Origin: an uncultured Clostridia bacterium
GTDB lineage: Bacteria > Bacillota > Clostridia > Oscillospirales > CAG-272
DNA length: 51,480 bases
Direction of reading: 5' to 3'
Assembly (NCBI GenBank): GCA_937894775.1
Contig: CALAXC010000320.1
Location: 1 to 51,480, forward strand
Shown here piece by piece: positions 41,943 through 50,251 of this stretch (position 1 is its first letter; every line of letters starts with the position of its first letter). A model generated the notes under the pieces. It ran no database searches. It was not told the DNA's origin and saw nothing but the letters and a program-made list of their open reading frames with translations. A program made the translations under genes and the position numbers.

Positions 41943-41971
41943 TTGACAAAAAACGCAAAAAATGATATAAT
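41943..41971 (+). promoter_or_regulatory. Promoter of the Wzz-like gene
   Basis: TTGACA (41943-41948), a 17-base spacer and TATAAT (41966-41971), both consensus. Confidence 0.88.
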
Positions 41972-42022
41972 AATTTTATATGTGATCAATATTCCAAAAG
42001 GTAATTCATAAAGGAGATTTTA

Positions 42023-43258
42023 ATGGAACAGAACAACACGAAGCCTGTAATCGATTTATCTTTTTATTCTATTTTAAAAATGTTCAAAGGCAAATTTAAA
42101 GTGCTTGTTGCAATAGGAGTGATTTCCGCATTACTCGGCGGAACGATCGGAGCTCTTACTGTAACAATGGGACAAAAGCTGTTCGGAACTACGCTTGCGT
42201 ACTATCTTCCCACGCCTGAGCAGTCAGGATACTCGAACATTATTCCGCTTCTTGAGTCGGATATGTTCACAGAAAACATTGTTATTGGATACAAAATGGT
42301 TTCTTATACAGCCGAAGAAAAAACCTTGGATATAAAAATTCCCGATCTGCCATATTCTCCTGAAGAAGAAGCCGAGATAGCGGGGTATGAATATACAAAG
42401 ATCCAAGCTACTAAGCAGATAAAAGATCTTAAGGACGAGCTTAAGAAGCTCCCCTTCAAGCTAAATATTCTCAAAGCAAAGCTTGACGAAAAGACCGCAG
42501 CATATACAGAGCTTGCAGATCTTCTTGATATTTATACCAACACAGCTTCGGATCAGCTTGCTCAACAAATGAAGGATACAATTGCAGAAATCGAGGTCAA
42601 ACTCAATAACGCACGTGCTGAGAAAAACATAGCAGAAGCAGAATACAACACCTGCCTTTCGCGTCAACACGAAGCGGATCAACAGCTTTTCAATCTTGAA
42701 AGCCAACTTCTCGAAGTAAACACAAAAAGCGAAAAGCTTCTTTACGATCTCAGAGCCGAATGGAAGGCTTCTCCCCAGAACCGCAAAAAAATGGAAGATC
42801 TTCAGAGGTATACCACCTACAGCTTTACAAAGGACGGAACTCCAATTTTAGAAGTATCGGCGGATAAAGAAGAACAAACAGGCAAATTTCTCTATATCTC
42901 GGTAGCGATCCCTGAAAATCAGGAGCTCGCAAACAAAATAATTCACAATATAACCGCAGAATTGCCTGAATTCATAATTTCAAATACCTCTCCGACAGAA
43001 AAAAGCGATGAGATCGAATGTATAAACGTAACGTCGGGTGAGGCAAAAAATCTAAGCAAAGGCAAGCTTATCTCAAATATTATCAAATTTTCGGTAATAA
43101 CATTCGTGATATTTGAAGCTATAACCGTTATTGCGGTAATTTCTTCTCACATCAAGAGAACCATCTTCCCAAAAGAAGCGACCTTGGACCAGATAGAACG
43201 AAAAAACCCCGAAGGTGAAATTACAGACGGCAATAGCGAAGAAAACAAAAACGACTAA
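42023..43258 (+). CDS. Wzz-like membrane protein with long coiled coil
   Basis: A 411-residue protein with a TM helix at about 27-50 and a second at about 352-376. Between them, residues 115-245 are a long helical coiled coil (KQIKDLKDELKKLPFKLNIL onward). The C-terminal tail is polar and charged. The topology (N-in, large outside coiled coil, C-in) fits the Wzz/polysaccharide co-polymerase group that sets chain length. No proline-rich Wzz motif near TM2 and no tyrosine kinase domain are visible, and no polysaccharide genes are nearby. The assignment is therefore tentative. AAAGGAG precedes the ATG. Confidence 0.6.
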   Translation: MEQNNTKPVIDLSFYSILKMFKGKFKVLVAIGVISALLGGTIGALTVTMGQKLFGTTLAYYLPTPEQSGYSNIIPLLESDMFTENIVIGYKMVSYTAEEKTLDIKIPDLPYSPEEEAEIAGYEYTKIQATKQIKDLKDELKKLPFKLNILKAKLDEKTAAYTELADLLDIYTNTASDQLAQQMKDTIAEIEVKLNNARAEKNIAEAEYNTCLSRQHEADQQLFNLESQLLEVNTKSEKLLYDLRAEWKASPQNRKKMEDLQRYTTYSFTKDGTPILEVSADKEEQTGKFLYISVAIPENQELANKIIHNITAELPEFIISNTSPTEKSDEIECINVTSGEAKNLSKGKLISNIIKFSVITFVIFEAITVIAVISSHIKRTIFPKEATLDQIERKNPEGEITDGNSEENKND

Positions 43259-43268
43259 ATAAAATACG

Positions 43269-43327
43269 GGGCTGAATCATTAAGCGCAGAACCAACCCGC
43301 AGCTTCTGCATCAGAATGACTCAGCCC
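43269..43327 (+). other. Two-tier hairpin between the Wzz-like gene and GH3 gene
   Basis: GGGCTGAATCATT (43269-43281) pairs with AATGACTCAGCCC (43315-43327) with one mismatch, and inside it GCAGAA (43286-43291) pairs with TTCTGC (43304-43309). The following AATTTCTTT is a weak U-run. It may be a terminator or attenuator in front of the GH3 gene. Confidence 0.5.
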
Positions 43328-43371
43328 AATTTCTTTAAATAATAAAGCAAAGAAAGTTTGAAGGTGAAATT

Positions 43372-45543
43372 ATGTCGAACAAAAAAGATCTTAAAGCACT
43401 TCTTGATCAGATGACACTCGATGAAAAAGTCGGTCAGCTCGTTCAAATAAACGGATTTTTCTTTTTGAAAGACGATACAAAGCTCACAGGTCCTGCGACC
43501 GAGCTGAATATCAGCCTGGATTACAGAAAAAACATCGGTAGTATTTTAGGCTTTCAAAACGCCGCAAACGCAATAAAAATACAGAAAAAACATATGGAAG
43601 ATGACAGGAACGGAATCCCTATGCTCTTCTCGACCGACGTTATACACGGTTGCCGTTCTATATACCCCATTCCCTTGGCTCTCGGCGCTTCCTTTAACCC
43701 CGAGATAGTTGAGGAATGTTCAAAAATGGCGGCAAAAGAATCTGCCGCTGACGGTATACACGTTACCTTTTCACCTATGGTAGATCTTTCTCGCGATGCA
43801 AGATGGGGACGCGTAATGGAAGGCTTTGGCGAAGATCCCTACTACACGGGTGTTATGGCAGCGGCGCAAATACGCGGTTACAGAGGCGAAGGTCTTGCGG
43901 ATAAAGAAAGAATAGCGACCTGCGCAAAGCATTTTGCCGCTTACGGAGCAGGCGAAGGCGGAAAAGATTACAACGCCGCAGATATGTCAGAACACGCACT
44001 CCGCGAATACTATCTTCCTGCTTATAAGGCTTGCGTAGATGCAGGTGTAGATATGATAATGCCCTCATTCAACTCTGTATGCGGTCTTCCCGCAACTATG
44101 AATAAGCATTTGCTTTGCGACATACTTCGCGACGAATGGGGATTTGACGGAGTTGTAAACAGCGACTACTCGGCTATAAAAGAGCTTGTTTCTCACGGGG
44201 TTGCCGAAGATTACAAAGAATGCACACGTCTTGCATTCGATGCTCAGTGCGATATAGATATGATCTCCCCCTGCTATGCGGGATATCTTAAACAGCTTAT
44301 CGAAGAAGGTGTATTCACCGAAGCAGATCTCGACCGTTCGGTTATGAGAGTGCTCAAGCTAAAGGATGAACTCGGGCTATTTGAAGATCCTTACCGCGGT
44401 GCAGACCCCGAGCTTGTAGAAAAGCTCGAGCTTTGCGAAGAGCACAGAGATATAATTCGCCGCGCGGCAGAGGAATCGGCTGTCCTTTTGAAAAATGACG
44501 GTGTTCTGCCCTTCTCAAAGAACGTCAAAAAAGTAGCGCTTTTCGGTCCTTTTGCGGATACATATTCGATACTCAGCTGGTGGAGCTGCAGAGGAAACAA
44601 GGAAAAGGCAATTACTATCGTAGAGGGAGTAAAAAGACTTCTCCCCGATGCAGAAGTAACCTCGATGACCGTTTGTTCAAGAGATTATGACGATACCGAC
44701 GAAAGTCAAATAGCCGAAGCTATAGAGCTTGCTAAGAGCTCTGACGTTGCAATAATTTGTGTCGGAGAGAGCGGAAGATACAGCGGTGAAGCAAACTCAA
44801 GAACCGATATCACTCTTGCTCCCGCTCAGCGTAAGCTTGTAAAAGCGATTTCTGAAGCGCAAAAGAATTCGGCTGTACTTCTTTTTGGCGGAAGGCCCTT
44901 GGTCCTTACCGAAGAAAATAATTGTGCTCACGCAATACTTAATATGTATCTTCCCGGTCACGAAGGCGGAACTGCGGCAGCAAAGCTCCTCTTCGGTGAC
45001 GTAAACCCGTCGGGCAAAGTTTCTATGAGCTTCCCGCGTTCTGTAGGTCAATGCCCCGTATATTACAGCAGAACACAAACAAACCGTCCCCCGCGTCAGC
45101 TTGATGAACCCACACGTCATAACTTTACGTCAAGTTATCTGGATTGCGGTGTATCTCCGCTCTTTACGTTTGGATACGGTCTTTCCTACACAAGCTTCAG
45201 ATACGATGCTATGACTCTCGACAAAACAACTATGACCGCAGACGAAAAAATAAAGGTTTCGGTTACTCTTACAAATACAGGCGACCGCGCAGGAAAAGAG
45301 GTAGTTCAGCTCTATCTTCGCGACCTCGTTGCAAGTGTGGTAAGACCTGTTCAGGAATTCAAAGCATTCAAAAAGGTATATCTTGAGCCTAACGAAACAA
45401 AGACCGTAGAATTTGAAATAGACGAGCCTATGTTAAGATTCTGGAATAAAGATACTAAATTTGTATCGGAAAAAGGAAAATTCACTATTTCGGTAGGTTA
45501 TGCAGATCATTTTGCGTTCACCGAAACCTTTGAATTAGTATAA
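43372..45543 (+). CDS. Glycoside hydrolase family 3 beta-glucosidase-like enzyme
   Basis: A 723-residue cytoplasmic-looking protein (no signal peptide). The GH3 N-terminal TIM barrel holds DVIHGCRSIYPIPLALGAS, the KHFAAYGAGEGGKDYN block and the nucleophile Asp265 in GVVNSDYSAI. The middle alpha/beta sandwich includes AEESAVLLKNDGVLPF and the C-terminal fibronectin III-like domain begins near 615 (TLTNTGDRAGKEVVQLYL). It resembles BglX/Xyl3 beta-glucosidases or xylosidases that release sugars from short glycans. GAAGGTGA lies upstream of the ATG. It may process sugars imported by the 1318-15064 system; that link is inference. Confidence 0.93.
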   Translation: MSNKKDLKALLDQMTLDEKVGQLVQINGFFFLKDDTKLTGPATELNISLDYRKNIGSILGFQNAANAIKIQKKHMEDDRNGIPMLFSTDVIHGCRSIYPIPLALGASFNPEIVEECSKMAAKESAADGIHVTFSPMVDLSRDARWGRVMEGFGEDPYYTGVMAAAQIRGYRGEGLADKERIATCAKHFAAYGAGEGGKDYNAADMSEHALREYYLPAYKACVDAGVDMIMPSFNSVCGLPATMNKHLLCDILRDEWGFDGVVNSDYSAIKELVSHGVAEDYKECTRLAFDAQCDIDMISPCYAGYLKQLIEEGVFTEADLDRSVMRVLKLKDELGLFEDPYRGADPELVEKLELCEEHRDIIRRAAEESAVLLKNDGVLPFSKNVKKVALFGPFADTYSILSWWSCRGNKEKAITIVEGVKRLLPDAEVTSMTVCSRDYDDTDESQIAEAIELAKSSDVAIICVGESGRYSGEANSRTDITLAPAQRKLVKAISEAQKNSAVLLFGGRPLVLTEENNCAHAILNMYLPGHEGGTAAAKLLFGDVNPSGKVSMSFPRSVGQCPVYYSRTQTNRPPRQLDEPTRHNFTSSYLDCGVSPLFTFGYGLSYTSFRYDAMTLDKTTMTADEKIKVSVTLTNTGDRAGKEVVQLYLRDLVASVVRPVQEFKAFKKVYLEPNETKTVEFEIDEPMLRFWNKDTKFVSEKGKFTISVGYADHFAFTETFELV

Positions 45544-45570
45544 TCCTTTATATATCTTAAAATAAAATCA

Positions 45571-45616
45571 AAAGGTGCGCTTATCCATTCAACACAAATG
45601 GACAAGCGCACTTTTT
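45571..45616. terminator. Bidirectional terminator between GH3 and metH genes
   Basis: GTGCGCTTATCCATT (45575-45589) pairs with AATGGACAAGCGCAC (45597-45611) with one mismatch; poly-A precedes and TTTTT follows. Confidence 0.9.
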
Positions 45617-45671
45617 ATATATTTTTTAAAAAGTATAACAAAACTTAGAAATATAAAGCATCGCCTTATTC

Positions 45672-48065
45672 TCAGGCTAATATTTCAGAAGCGTAACGGA
45701 CAGCGCCCATAGCATCTTTAGCATAGGCATCCGCACCTATCATATCGGCATACTCCTGAGTAAGAACAGCACCGCCCACTATCACCTTAGAGCTTGGCGA
45801 ACGCTCTCGCAGAAGCTTTATTGTTTCTTCCATAGCGGGAACAGTAGTCGTCATAAGTGCGCTGAGCGCCACGATAGGAGCATTAAGCTCAACTGTCTTA
45901 TCGGCTATAAATTCAGGCGCTACGTCACGTCCGAGATCGACAACGGTAAAACCGTAATTTTCAAGCAAAAGCTTTACTATATTTTTTCCGATATCGTGAA
46001 TATCTCCTTTTACGGTCGCTATGATCACGGTCGCTTTATCAGACTTATCTGAAGCGGGCATATTCGCCTTAACCACTTCAAAAGCCGCTTTTGCAGCTTC
46101 TGCGCTCATAAGAAGCGAAGGCAGGTAAACCGTTTTGTTTTCAAAGCCAACCCCTACGGTGTCAAGCGCAGGAATCACCTCATTCTGAACTATATCAAGC
46201 GGAGCAACGGTAGTAACAAGAGCTTCGGTAAGTCTTGCAGCCTCATCACGGAGTCCCTTTATTATAGCTCTTTGAAGATCACTCGCAAAGCTCTCGGTAT
46301 CGGTAACCGAAGTGTTAGCTACAGCAGGCTGAACAGAAGACGGCAAGATAGCCGCAAAGGATATATACTCGGAACAATTTGCGTCAAGTCCGTTAAGCGC
46401 CATAAAGGTATAATATGCCTTCTGCATCTCAACCGAATAAGGATTCATTATAGCCGCCGAAAGTCCTTTTGTAAGCGCCATAGTAAAGAAAGAAGCTGTC
46501 ACGCACTCTCTTGCGGGAAGTCCAAATGAAACGTTTGAGACACCAAGCGAAGTAAGACATCCAAGCTCTTCGCTTATGATCTTTATCGCCTTAAGTGTTT
46601 CCTTTGCCGCGTTGGTATCGGCACTTATAGTAAGAGCTAAAGGATCGAAAATTATATCATTTTTGGAAATGCCAAACCGTTCAGCCTCGCAAAGGATCCT
46701 TCTCGCTATCTCTACTCTGCCCTCTGCTGATTCGGGAATTCCGTTTTCGTCAAGAGTAAGAGCAACAACGATTCCACCGTATTTTTTAACTAAAGGAAAT
46801 ACGCTCTCGATACTCTCCTGCTTTCCGTTCACAGAATTTATCATAGCCTTTCCGTTATAACGGCGCAAAGCCGCTTCCATCGCCAAAGGATCAGAGGTAT
46901 CTATCTGCAACGGCAAAGAGGTTATCGCCTGAAGATCACAAACTACACGGCGAAGCATCTGTACTTCATCTATCTCGGGAAGTCCTACGTTTACGTCAAG
47001 AATGTGAACGCCCTTCTCTTCCTGATTTATTCCTTCGTTAAGGATATAATCTATATCGTCCGAACGCAAAGCCTCTTTAAAACGCTTCTTTCCCGTAGGA
47101 TTTATGCGCTCACCTATAAGAACAGGCGCAGAACCAAAGCATACAGCCTTGCTAAAGGAAGAAACGACCGAAATATTTTTCTTTTTCACGGGAATAGCTG
47201 TCATACCCGAGGTCGCACCGACCAACGCCGCAATATGCTCGGGAGTAGTTCCGCAACAACCGCCAACGATACGAAGTCCCTCTTTTACAAGCTCTGCAGT
47301 CTTTGAGGCAAATTCCTGGGGAGAAACATCAAAAACAGTAACTCCGTTCTGAACAGAAGGAAGTCCCGCATTAGCTTTCATAATAATAGGCAAAGAAGAA
47401 TATTTAAGATATTCTTTTACTACCGACGAAAGTGCGGCAGGCCCTTGCGAACAGTTTACACCTATCGCATCGGCACCCATTCCCTCAAGAAGAGATATCA
47501 TACAAAGAGGATCAGCACCCGTCATAAGCTTTCCGTCATCTCCGTAAGCATTGGAAACAAAAACAGGAAGCGAGGAATTTTCCTTTGCCGCAAGAAGAGC
47601 CGCTTTGGTTTCATAAGAATCATTCATAGTTTCTATAAAAATAAGGTTGACTCCGTACTTTACACCAAGCTCAACAGTCTTTGCAAAAACCGTTACGGCA
47701 TCTTCGAAGTCAAGATCTCCGTAGGGACGAAGCATTTTTCCCGTAGGGCCGATGTCAAGAGCGACAAAAGCATTTTTCTGCGCACTCTGCTCTATAGCGC
47801 TTCGTGCGTTAGATACAGCAGCCGATATTATGCTTTCAAGCTCGGGATCGTCAAACTTTAATGAGTTCGCACCAAAAGTGTTAGTGCTTATTACGTTAGA
47901 TCCCGCGTCAAGATATGATTTGTGTATATCGATTATAATATCGGAATGAGTAATATTCCAACGCTCGGGAAGCTCACCCGGAAGAAGTCCACGCTTCTGC
48001 AAAAGAGTTCCCATTCCACCGTCAAGATATAAAATATTATTATTCAAATATTCAAGAAGGTTCAT
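45672..48065 (-). CDS. metH: Methionine synthase, cobalamin-dependent, without activation domain
   Basis: A 797-residue three-domain protein. Residues about 1-290 are the homocysteine/zinc domain (GVNCSQGP and VGGCCGTTPEHI carry the zinc cysteines). Residues about 310-560 are the pterin-binding domain (ERINPTGKKRFKEAL, then NSVNGKQESI). The rest, to 797, is the cobalamin cap and B12-binding domain, with the lower-ligand motif DIHDIGKNI (His690). It transfers methyl from 5-methyl-THF to homocysteine. The usual C-terminal AdoMet reactivation domain is absent; it is supplied by the separate upstream gene, as in Thermotoga-type clostridial systems. It ends the met operon. Confidence 0.96.
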   Translation of the reverse strand: MNLLEYLNNNILYLDGGMGTLLQKRGLLPGELPERWNITHSDIIIDIHKSYLDAGSNVISTNTFGANSLKFDDPELESIISAAVSNARSAIEQSAQKNAFVALDIGPTGKMLRPYGDLDFEDAVTVFAKTVELGVKYGVNLIFIETMNDSYETKAALLAAKENSSLPVFVSNAYGDDGKLMTGADPLCMISLLEGMGADAIGVNCSQGPAALSSVVKEYLKYSSLPIIMKANAGLPSVQNGVTVFDVSPQEFASKTAELVKEGLRIVGGCCGTTPEHIAALVGATSGMTAIPVKKKNISVVSSFSKAVCFGSAPVLIGERINPTGKKRFKEALRSDDIDYILNEGINQEEKGVHILDVNVGLPEIDEVQMLRRVVCDLQAITSLPLQIDTSDPLAMEAALRRYNGKAMINSVNGKQESIESVFPLVKKYGGIVVALTLDENGIPESAEGRVEIARRILCEAERFGISKNDIIFDPLALTISADTNAAKETLKAIKIISEELGCLTSLGVSNVSFGLPARECVTASFFTMALTKGLSAAIMNPYSVEMQKAYYTFMALNGLDANCSEYISFAAILPSSVQPAVANTSVTDTESFASDLQRAIIKGLRDEAARLTEALVTTVAPLDIVQNEVIPALDTVGVGFENKTVYLPSLLMSAEAAKAAFEVVKANMPASDKSDKATVIIATVKGDIHDIGKNIVKLLLENYGFTVVDLGRDVAPEFIADKTVELNAPIVALSALMTTTVPAMEETIKLLRERSPSSKVIVGGAVLTQEYADMIGADAYAKDAMGAVRYASEILA

Positions 48066-48070
48066 AGCTT

Positions 48071-48664
48071 TTAATTTCCTTTTATTTTTTCAACACCTAT
48101 CAATGCGGTAACCGACTTCGAAGGTGACATAAGATAACTGTCACATAAAGAAAGTCCTATGCGCAAAGAAGGAGCAAGAAGCTCAAAAATGTTTTTTTGA
48201 TACTCAACGGGCAGATCTCCGTATCCCGCACTGAAGCGTGGGCGAAGAATCATTCCGTATTCGGCTTTTTTCTCTCTTTGAGAATCTTCAAAAGCATCGC
48301 AAAGAGCCTCAATGCGTTCAGAACCGATAGCATCAAGCAAAAGAGCGGTAGCGGGCGAAGTAATGGAATATCGGGCAATAAGCCTGTCAATAGATATCCC
48401 AACGGTTGCAGCAAAGAAAATAACCGATTCACTGTCGCGAAGATTCTTCTTCAAGTCAAGAGAAGACGGAAAGTCACAATCGGAAACAGCAAGCTCGCAA
48501 AAGCAAACACGTGGTTCTAAATGCGGCAAAACCATATCAATAGCAGAATCAAGACGTGAGATCAGTTCTGCATCGGCAGATGAAGATCGACAACCCGCAT
48601 ATCTTAAAACCTCTTTTTTGTCGACAGAAGGCAGAGAGTAGGTTTCGGTAAAAACAGATAACAT
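48071..48664 (-). CDS. MetH reactivation-domain protein
   Basis: A 197-residue stand-alone version of the AdoMet-binding activation domain of MetH. The key motif RPRFSAGYGD lies near residue 140, and YLMSPSKSVTALIG at the end completes the site. It reductively remethylates inactive cob(II)alamin using S-adenosylmethionine. It lies between metF (4-base gap) and metH (5-base gap), so all three are translationally close and functionally coupled. Confidence 0.92.
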   Translation of the reverse strand: MLSVFTETYSLPSVDKKEVLRYAGCRSSSADAELISRLDSAIDMVLPHLEPRVCFCELAVSDCDFPSSLDLKKNLRDSESVIFFAATVGISIDRLIARYSITSPATALLLDAIGSERIEALCDAFEDSQREKKAEYGMILRPRFSAGYGDLPVEYQKNIFELLAPSLRIGLSLCDSYLMSPSKSVTALIGVEKIKGN

Positions 48665-48668
48665 AGTT

Positions 48669-49544
48669 TTAACCTATAATGTTCGAAAGATTATCTCTTA
48701 TCTTCTCGGCAACGTCGGGTTTGTTCATAGAATAAACATGAACATTGAGAATTCCGTTAGCAAAAAGATCAATGATCTGATCGGTAGCATAGGCAATTCC
48801 GGCCTGCTTCATAGCCTCGGGCGAGTGTCCGAATTTGTCAACAAGAGCCTTAAAGCGCTGAGGAACAAAAGAACCCGAAAGCTTGATAGCGCGATCGATC
48901 TGATTTGCATTGGTTATAGGCATAATACCCGGAATAATAGGAACAGTAATTCCCGCTTCGCGGATCTTGTAAAGAAAATTATATAAGAGATTGTTGTCAA
49001 AAAACATCTGCGTAGTGAGGAATGAACATCCCGCATCGACTTTTTCTTTAAGATATTTTATATCTTCAGCTTGATTTGCGCTCTCGGGATGTATCTCGGG
49101 ATAGCAAGCGCCGCCGATACAGAAATCGTATCCGCTATCTTTTATATCGTGAATAAGATCAACAGCATGACGGTAAGGCCATAACGAACGGTCGGAGGAC
49201 TCAAGCTCGGGAGTAAGATCACCGCGAAGAGCCATAATATTTTCGATTCCCGATGCGTGGATCTGTTCGATACGCTCTTTGACAGTTTCTTTGGTAGAGG
49301 AAACACAGGTAAGATGCGCAAGAGTGGGAACACCGTAATTCTTTTTAATGTTTTCGGCGATCTCAAGAGTGTAACGGCTCGTGCCGCCACCCGCGCCGTA
49401 AGTTACGCTGACAAAAGAGGGAGAGAGCTTTGCGATCTCCTCAGTAGCGTGTTTTACACTTTCAAAAGCGGTGTCAGTCTTGGGCGGAAATACCTCAAAG
49501 GAAAGGTGCATTTTATTTTGATTAAAAAGCTGATCAAGCCTCAT
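48669..49544 (-). CDS. metF: 5,10-Methylenetetrahydrofolate reductase
   Basis: A 291-residue FAD enzyme making 5-methyl-THF, the methyl donor used by MetH. It shows SFEVFPPKTD at the start, SVTYGAGGGTSR, LAHLTCVS, NIMALRGD and IGGACYPEIHPES with TTQMFFDN. No C-terminal extension is present. It is the first gene of the metF-activation domain-metH operon, with AGGAGGT near the start. Folate from fhs could feed this pathway. No MetV-type small subunit is adjacent. Confidence 0.96.
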   Translation of the reverse strand: MRLDQLFNQNKMHLSFEVFPPKTDTAFESVKHATEEIAKLSPSFVSVTYGAGGGTSRYTLEIAENIKKNYGVPTLAHLTCVSSTKETVKERIEQIHASGIENIMALRGDLTPELESSDRSLWPYRHAVDLIHDIKDSGYDFCIGGACYPEIHPESANQAEDIKYLKEKVDAGCSFLTTQMFFDNNLLYNFLYKIREAGITVPIIPGIMPITNANQIDRAIKLSGSFVPQRFKALVDKFGHSPEAMKQAGIAYATDQIIDLFANGILNVHVYSMNKPDVAEKIRDNLSNIIG

Positions 49545-49566
49545 AATGACCTCCTAAAGAAGAAAA

Positions 49567-49613
49567 TATACTTTATCAAGATAAAGTATAACATAAAAGA
49601 ACAAAAAAATCAA
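49567..49613 (-). promoter_or_regulatory. Promoter of the met operon with overlapping palindromic operator
   Basis: On the minus strand, TTGATT (49608-49613), a 17-base spacer and TATACT (49585-49590). The -10 box is one end of a perfect 24-base palindrome (49567-49590: TATACTTTATC, AA centre, GATAAAGTATA), which would cover the start point. The leader is too short for a SAM riboswitch. Confidence 0.7.
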
Positions 49614-49633
49614 TAAAAAAATTCAAAAAAGGG

Positions 49634-49662
49634 TTGCAAAAAAGAAAATAGTGTGATATAAT
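49634..49662 (+). promoter_or_regulatory. Promoter of tRNA-Trp
   Basis: TTGCAA (49634-49639), a 17-base spacer and TATAAT (49657-49662), 12 bases before the mature tRNA 5' end. Confidence 0.8.
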
Positions 49663-49674
49663 ATACGGGTGCAT

Positions 49675-49750
49675 AGGGGTGTAGCTCAGTTGGTAGAGTA
49701 CCGGTCTCCAAAACCGTGGGTCGCGGGTTCGAGTCCTCCCGCCCCTGCCA
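49675..49750 (+). tRNA. tRNA-Trp (anticodon CCA)
   Basis: A 76-base gene with encoded CCA. The acceptor stem AGGGGTG pairs with CGCCCCT. The D arm is GCTC...GAGT, the anticodon loop is CTCCAAA with CCA at positions 34-36, and the T loop is TTCGAGT. Two irregularities are visible: the first anticodon-stem pair (C27-T43) is unpaired, and the T stem (GCGGG/CCTCC) has one C-C mismatch and a G-T pair. It remains recognisable as a functional tRNA but is less regular than usual. Confidence 0.93.
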
Positions 49751-49751
49751 A
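49730..49751 (+). repeat. tRNA-Trp tail, first copy of a 22-bp direct repeat
   Basis: This is the T-loop to CCA end of the tRNA, from CGAGTCCTCCCG to the A after CCA. An identical 22-base copy lies at 49929-49950. Such tail duplications are typical attachment-site products of tRNA-targeting elements. Confidence 0.85.
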
Positions 49752-49758
49752 AAAGATT

Positions 49759-49791
49759 AAGTCCACGTTTTTTCGTGGGCTTTTTCTTTTT
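49759..49791 (+). terminator. Terminator after tRNA-Trp
   Basis: AAGTCCACG (49759-49767) pairs with CGTGGGCTT (49774-49782), with one G-T pair, and is followed by a long T-rich run. Confidence 0.85.
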
Positions 49792-49928
49792 GCTGGGATA
49801 CAATTTGGGGAGGGCTCGAAGGGGAGCGGTAGTGAATGACAGTCCGGTGGACTGTCAGAGCCGCGGAAGACCGAGGAGCGTAGCAAAGCCGAAATCAAAA
49901 ACTCGGCTTTGCGTCGTAGCGACGAGAC
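49792..49928. mobile_element. Non-coding insert between duplicated tRNA tails
   Basis: This stretch of about 137 bases (about 177 with the terminator) holds TGACAGTCC/GGACTGTCA (49837-49857) and GCAAAGCCGA/TCGGCTTTGC (49883-49912) hairpins. It has no coding frame of note. Its position between direct repeats of the tRNA end suggests a small element or the trace of an integration and excision event. Confidence 0.55.
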
Positions 49929-49950
49929 CGAGTCCTCCCGCCCCTGCCAA
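49929..49950 (+). repeat. tRNA-Trp tail, second copy
   Basis: This copy is identical over 22 bases to 49730-49751, with an offset of 199 bases, and is also followed by an A-rich stretch and a terminator. Confidence 0.9.
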
Positions 49951-49952
49951 GA

Positions 49953-49985
49953 AAAAAGCCTAACGCAATCGCGTTGGGCTTTTTT
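49953..49985. terminator. Terminator after the duplicated tail
   Basis: AGCC-t-AACGC (49957-49966) pairs with GCGTT-g-GGCT (49971-49980), with poly-A before and TTTTTT after. Confidence 0.85.
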
Positions 49986-49987
49986 CA

Positions 49988-50163
49988 ACGAAATAAATCC
50001 CTCGAGGGATTTGTGAAATGCACTTTGTGCGTGAAATGTGGCTTCGTCACGTGAAATGCCTGCGGGCGTGAGTGGATTTATTTCATTTCACATCGACCGA
50101 AGGGAGATATTTCACAATTCACGAAGTGAATTATTTCACATTCGGCAAAGCCGAATATTTCAC
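49988..50163. repeat. Two-sided hairpin array with GTGAAAT linkers (array 2)
   Basis: The left half has a degenerate linker ACGAAAT (49988) and GTGAAAT at 50013, 50031 and 50051. Between and after them are short hairpins: AAATCCCTC/GAGGGATTT (49995-50012), GCAC/GTGC (50020-50030), GTGGC/GTCAC (50038-50050) and GCC/GGC (50058-50067). The right half has ATTTCAC at 50085, 50109, 50133 and 50157, separated by hairpins ATC(GA)CC/GG(GA)GAT (50092-50108), AATTCAC/GTGAATT (50116-50132) and ATTCGGC/GCCGAAT (50140-50156). AAATAAATCC (49991-50000) pairs with GGATTTATTT (50074-50083) and encloses the left half. Read on the minus strand, it is the structural twin of array 1. Confidence 0.85.
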
Positions 50164-50251
50164 TTTTCTTTTCGGTGCTATATCGTGCCACTCTTTCCGT
50201 ACAGTACAGCATCAAAAAAGTATCAAAGCGTCAAAAAAGTATCAATATTTT

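Noticed and set aside
49545..49680. SAM (S-box) riboswitch before metF
   Set aside because: The predicted leader is only about 30 bases and shows no S-box core; the palindrome covers the promoter instead.
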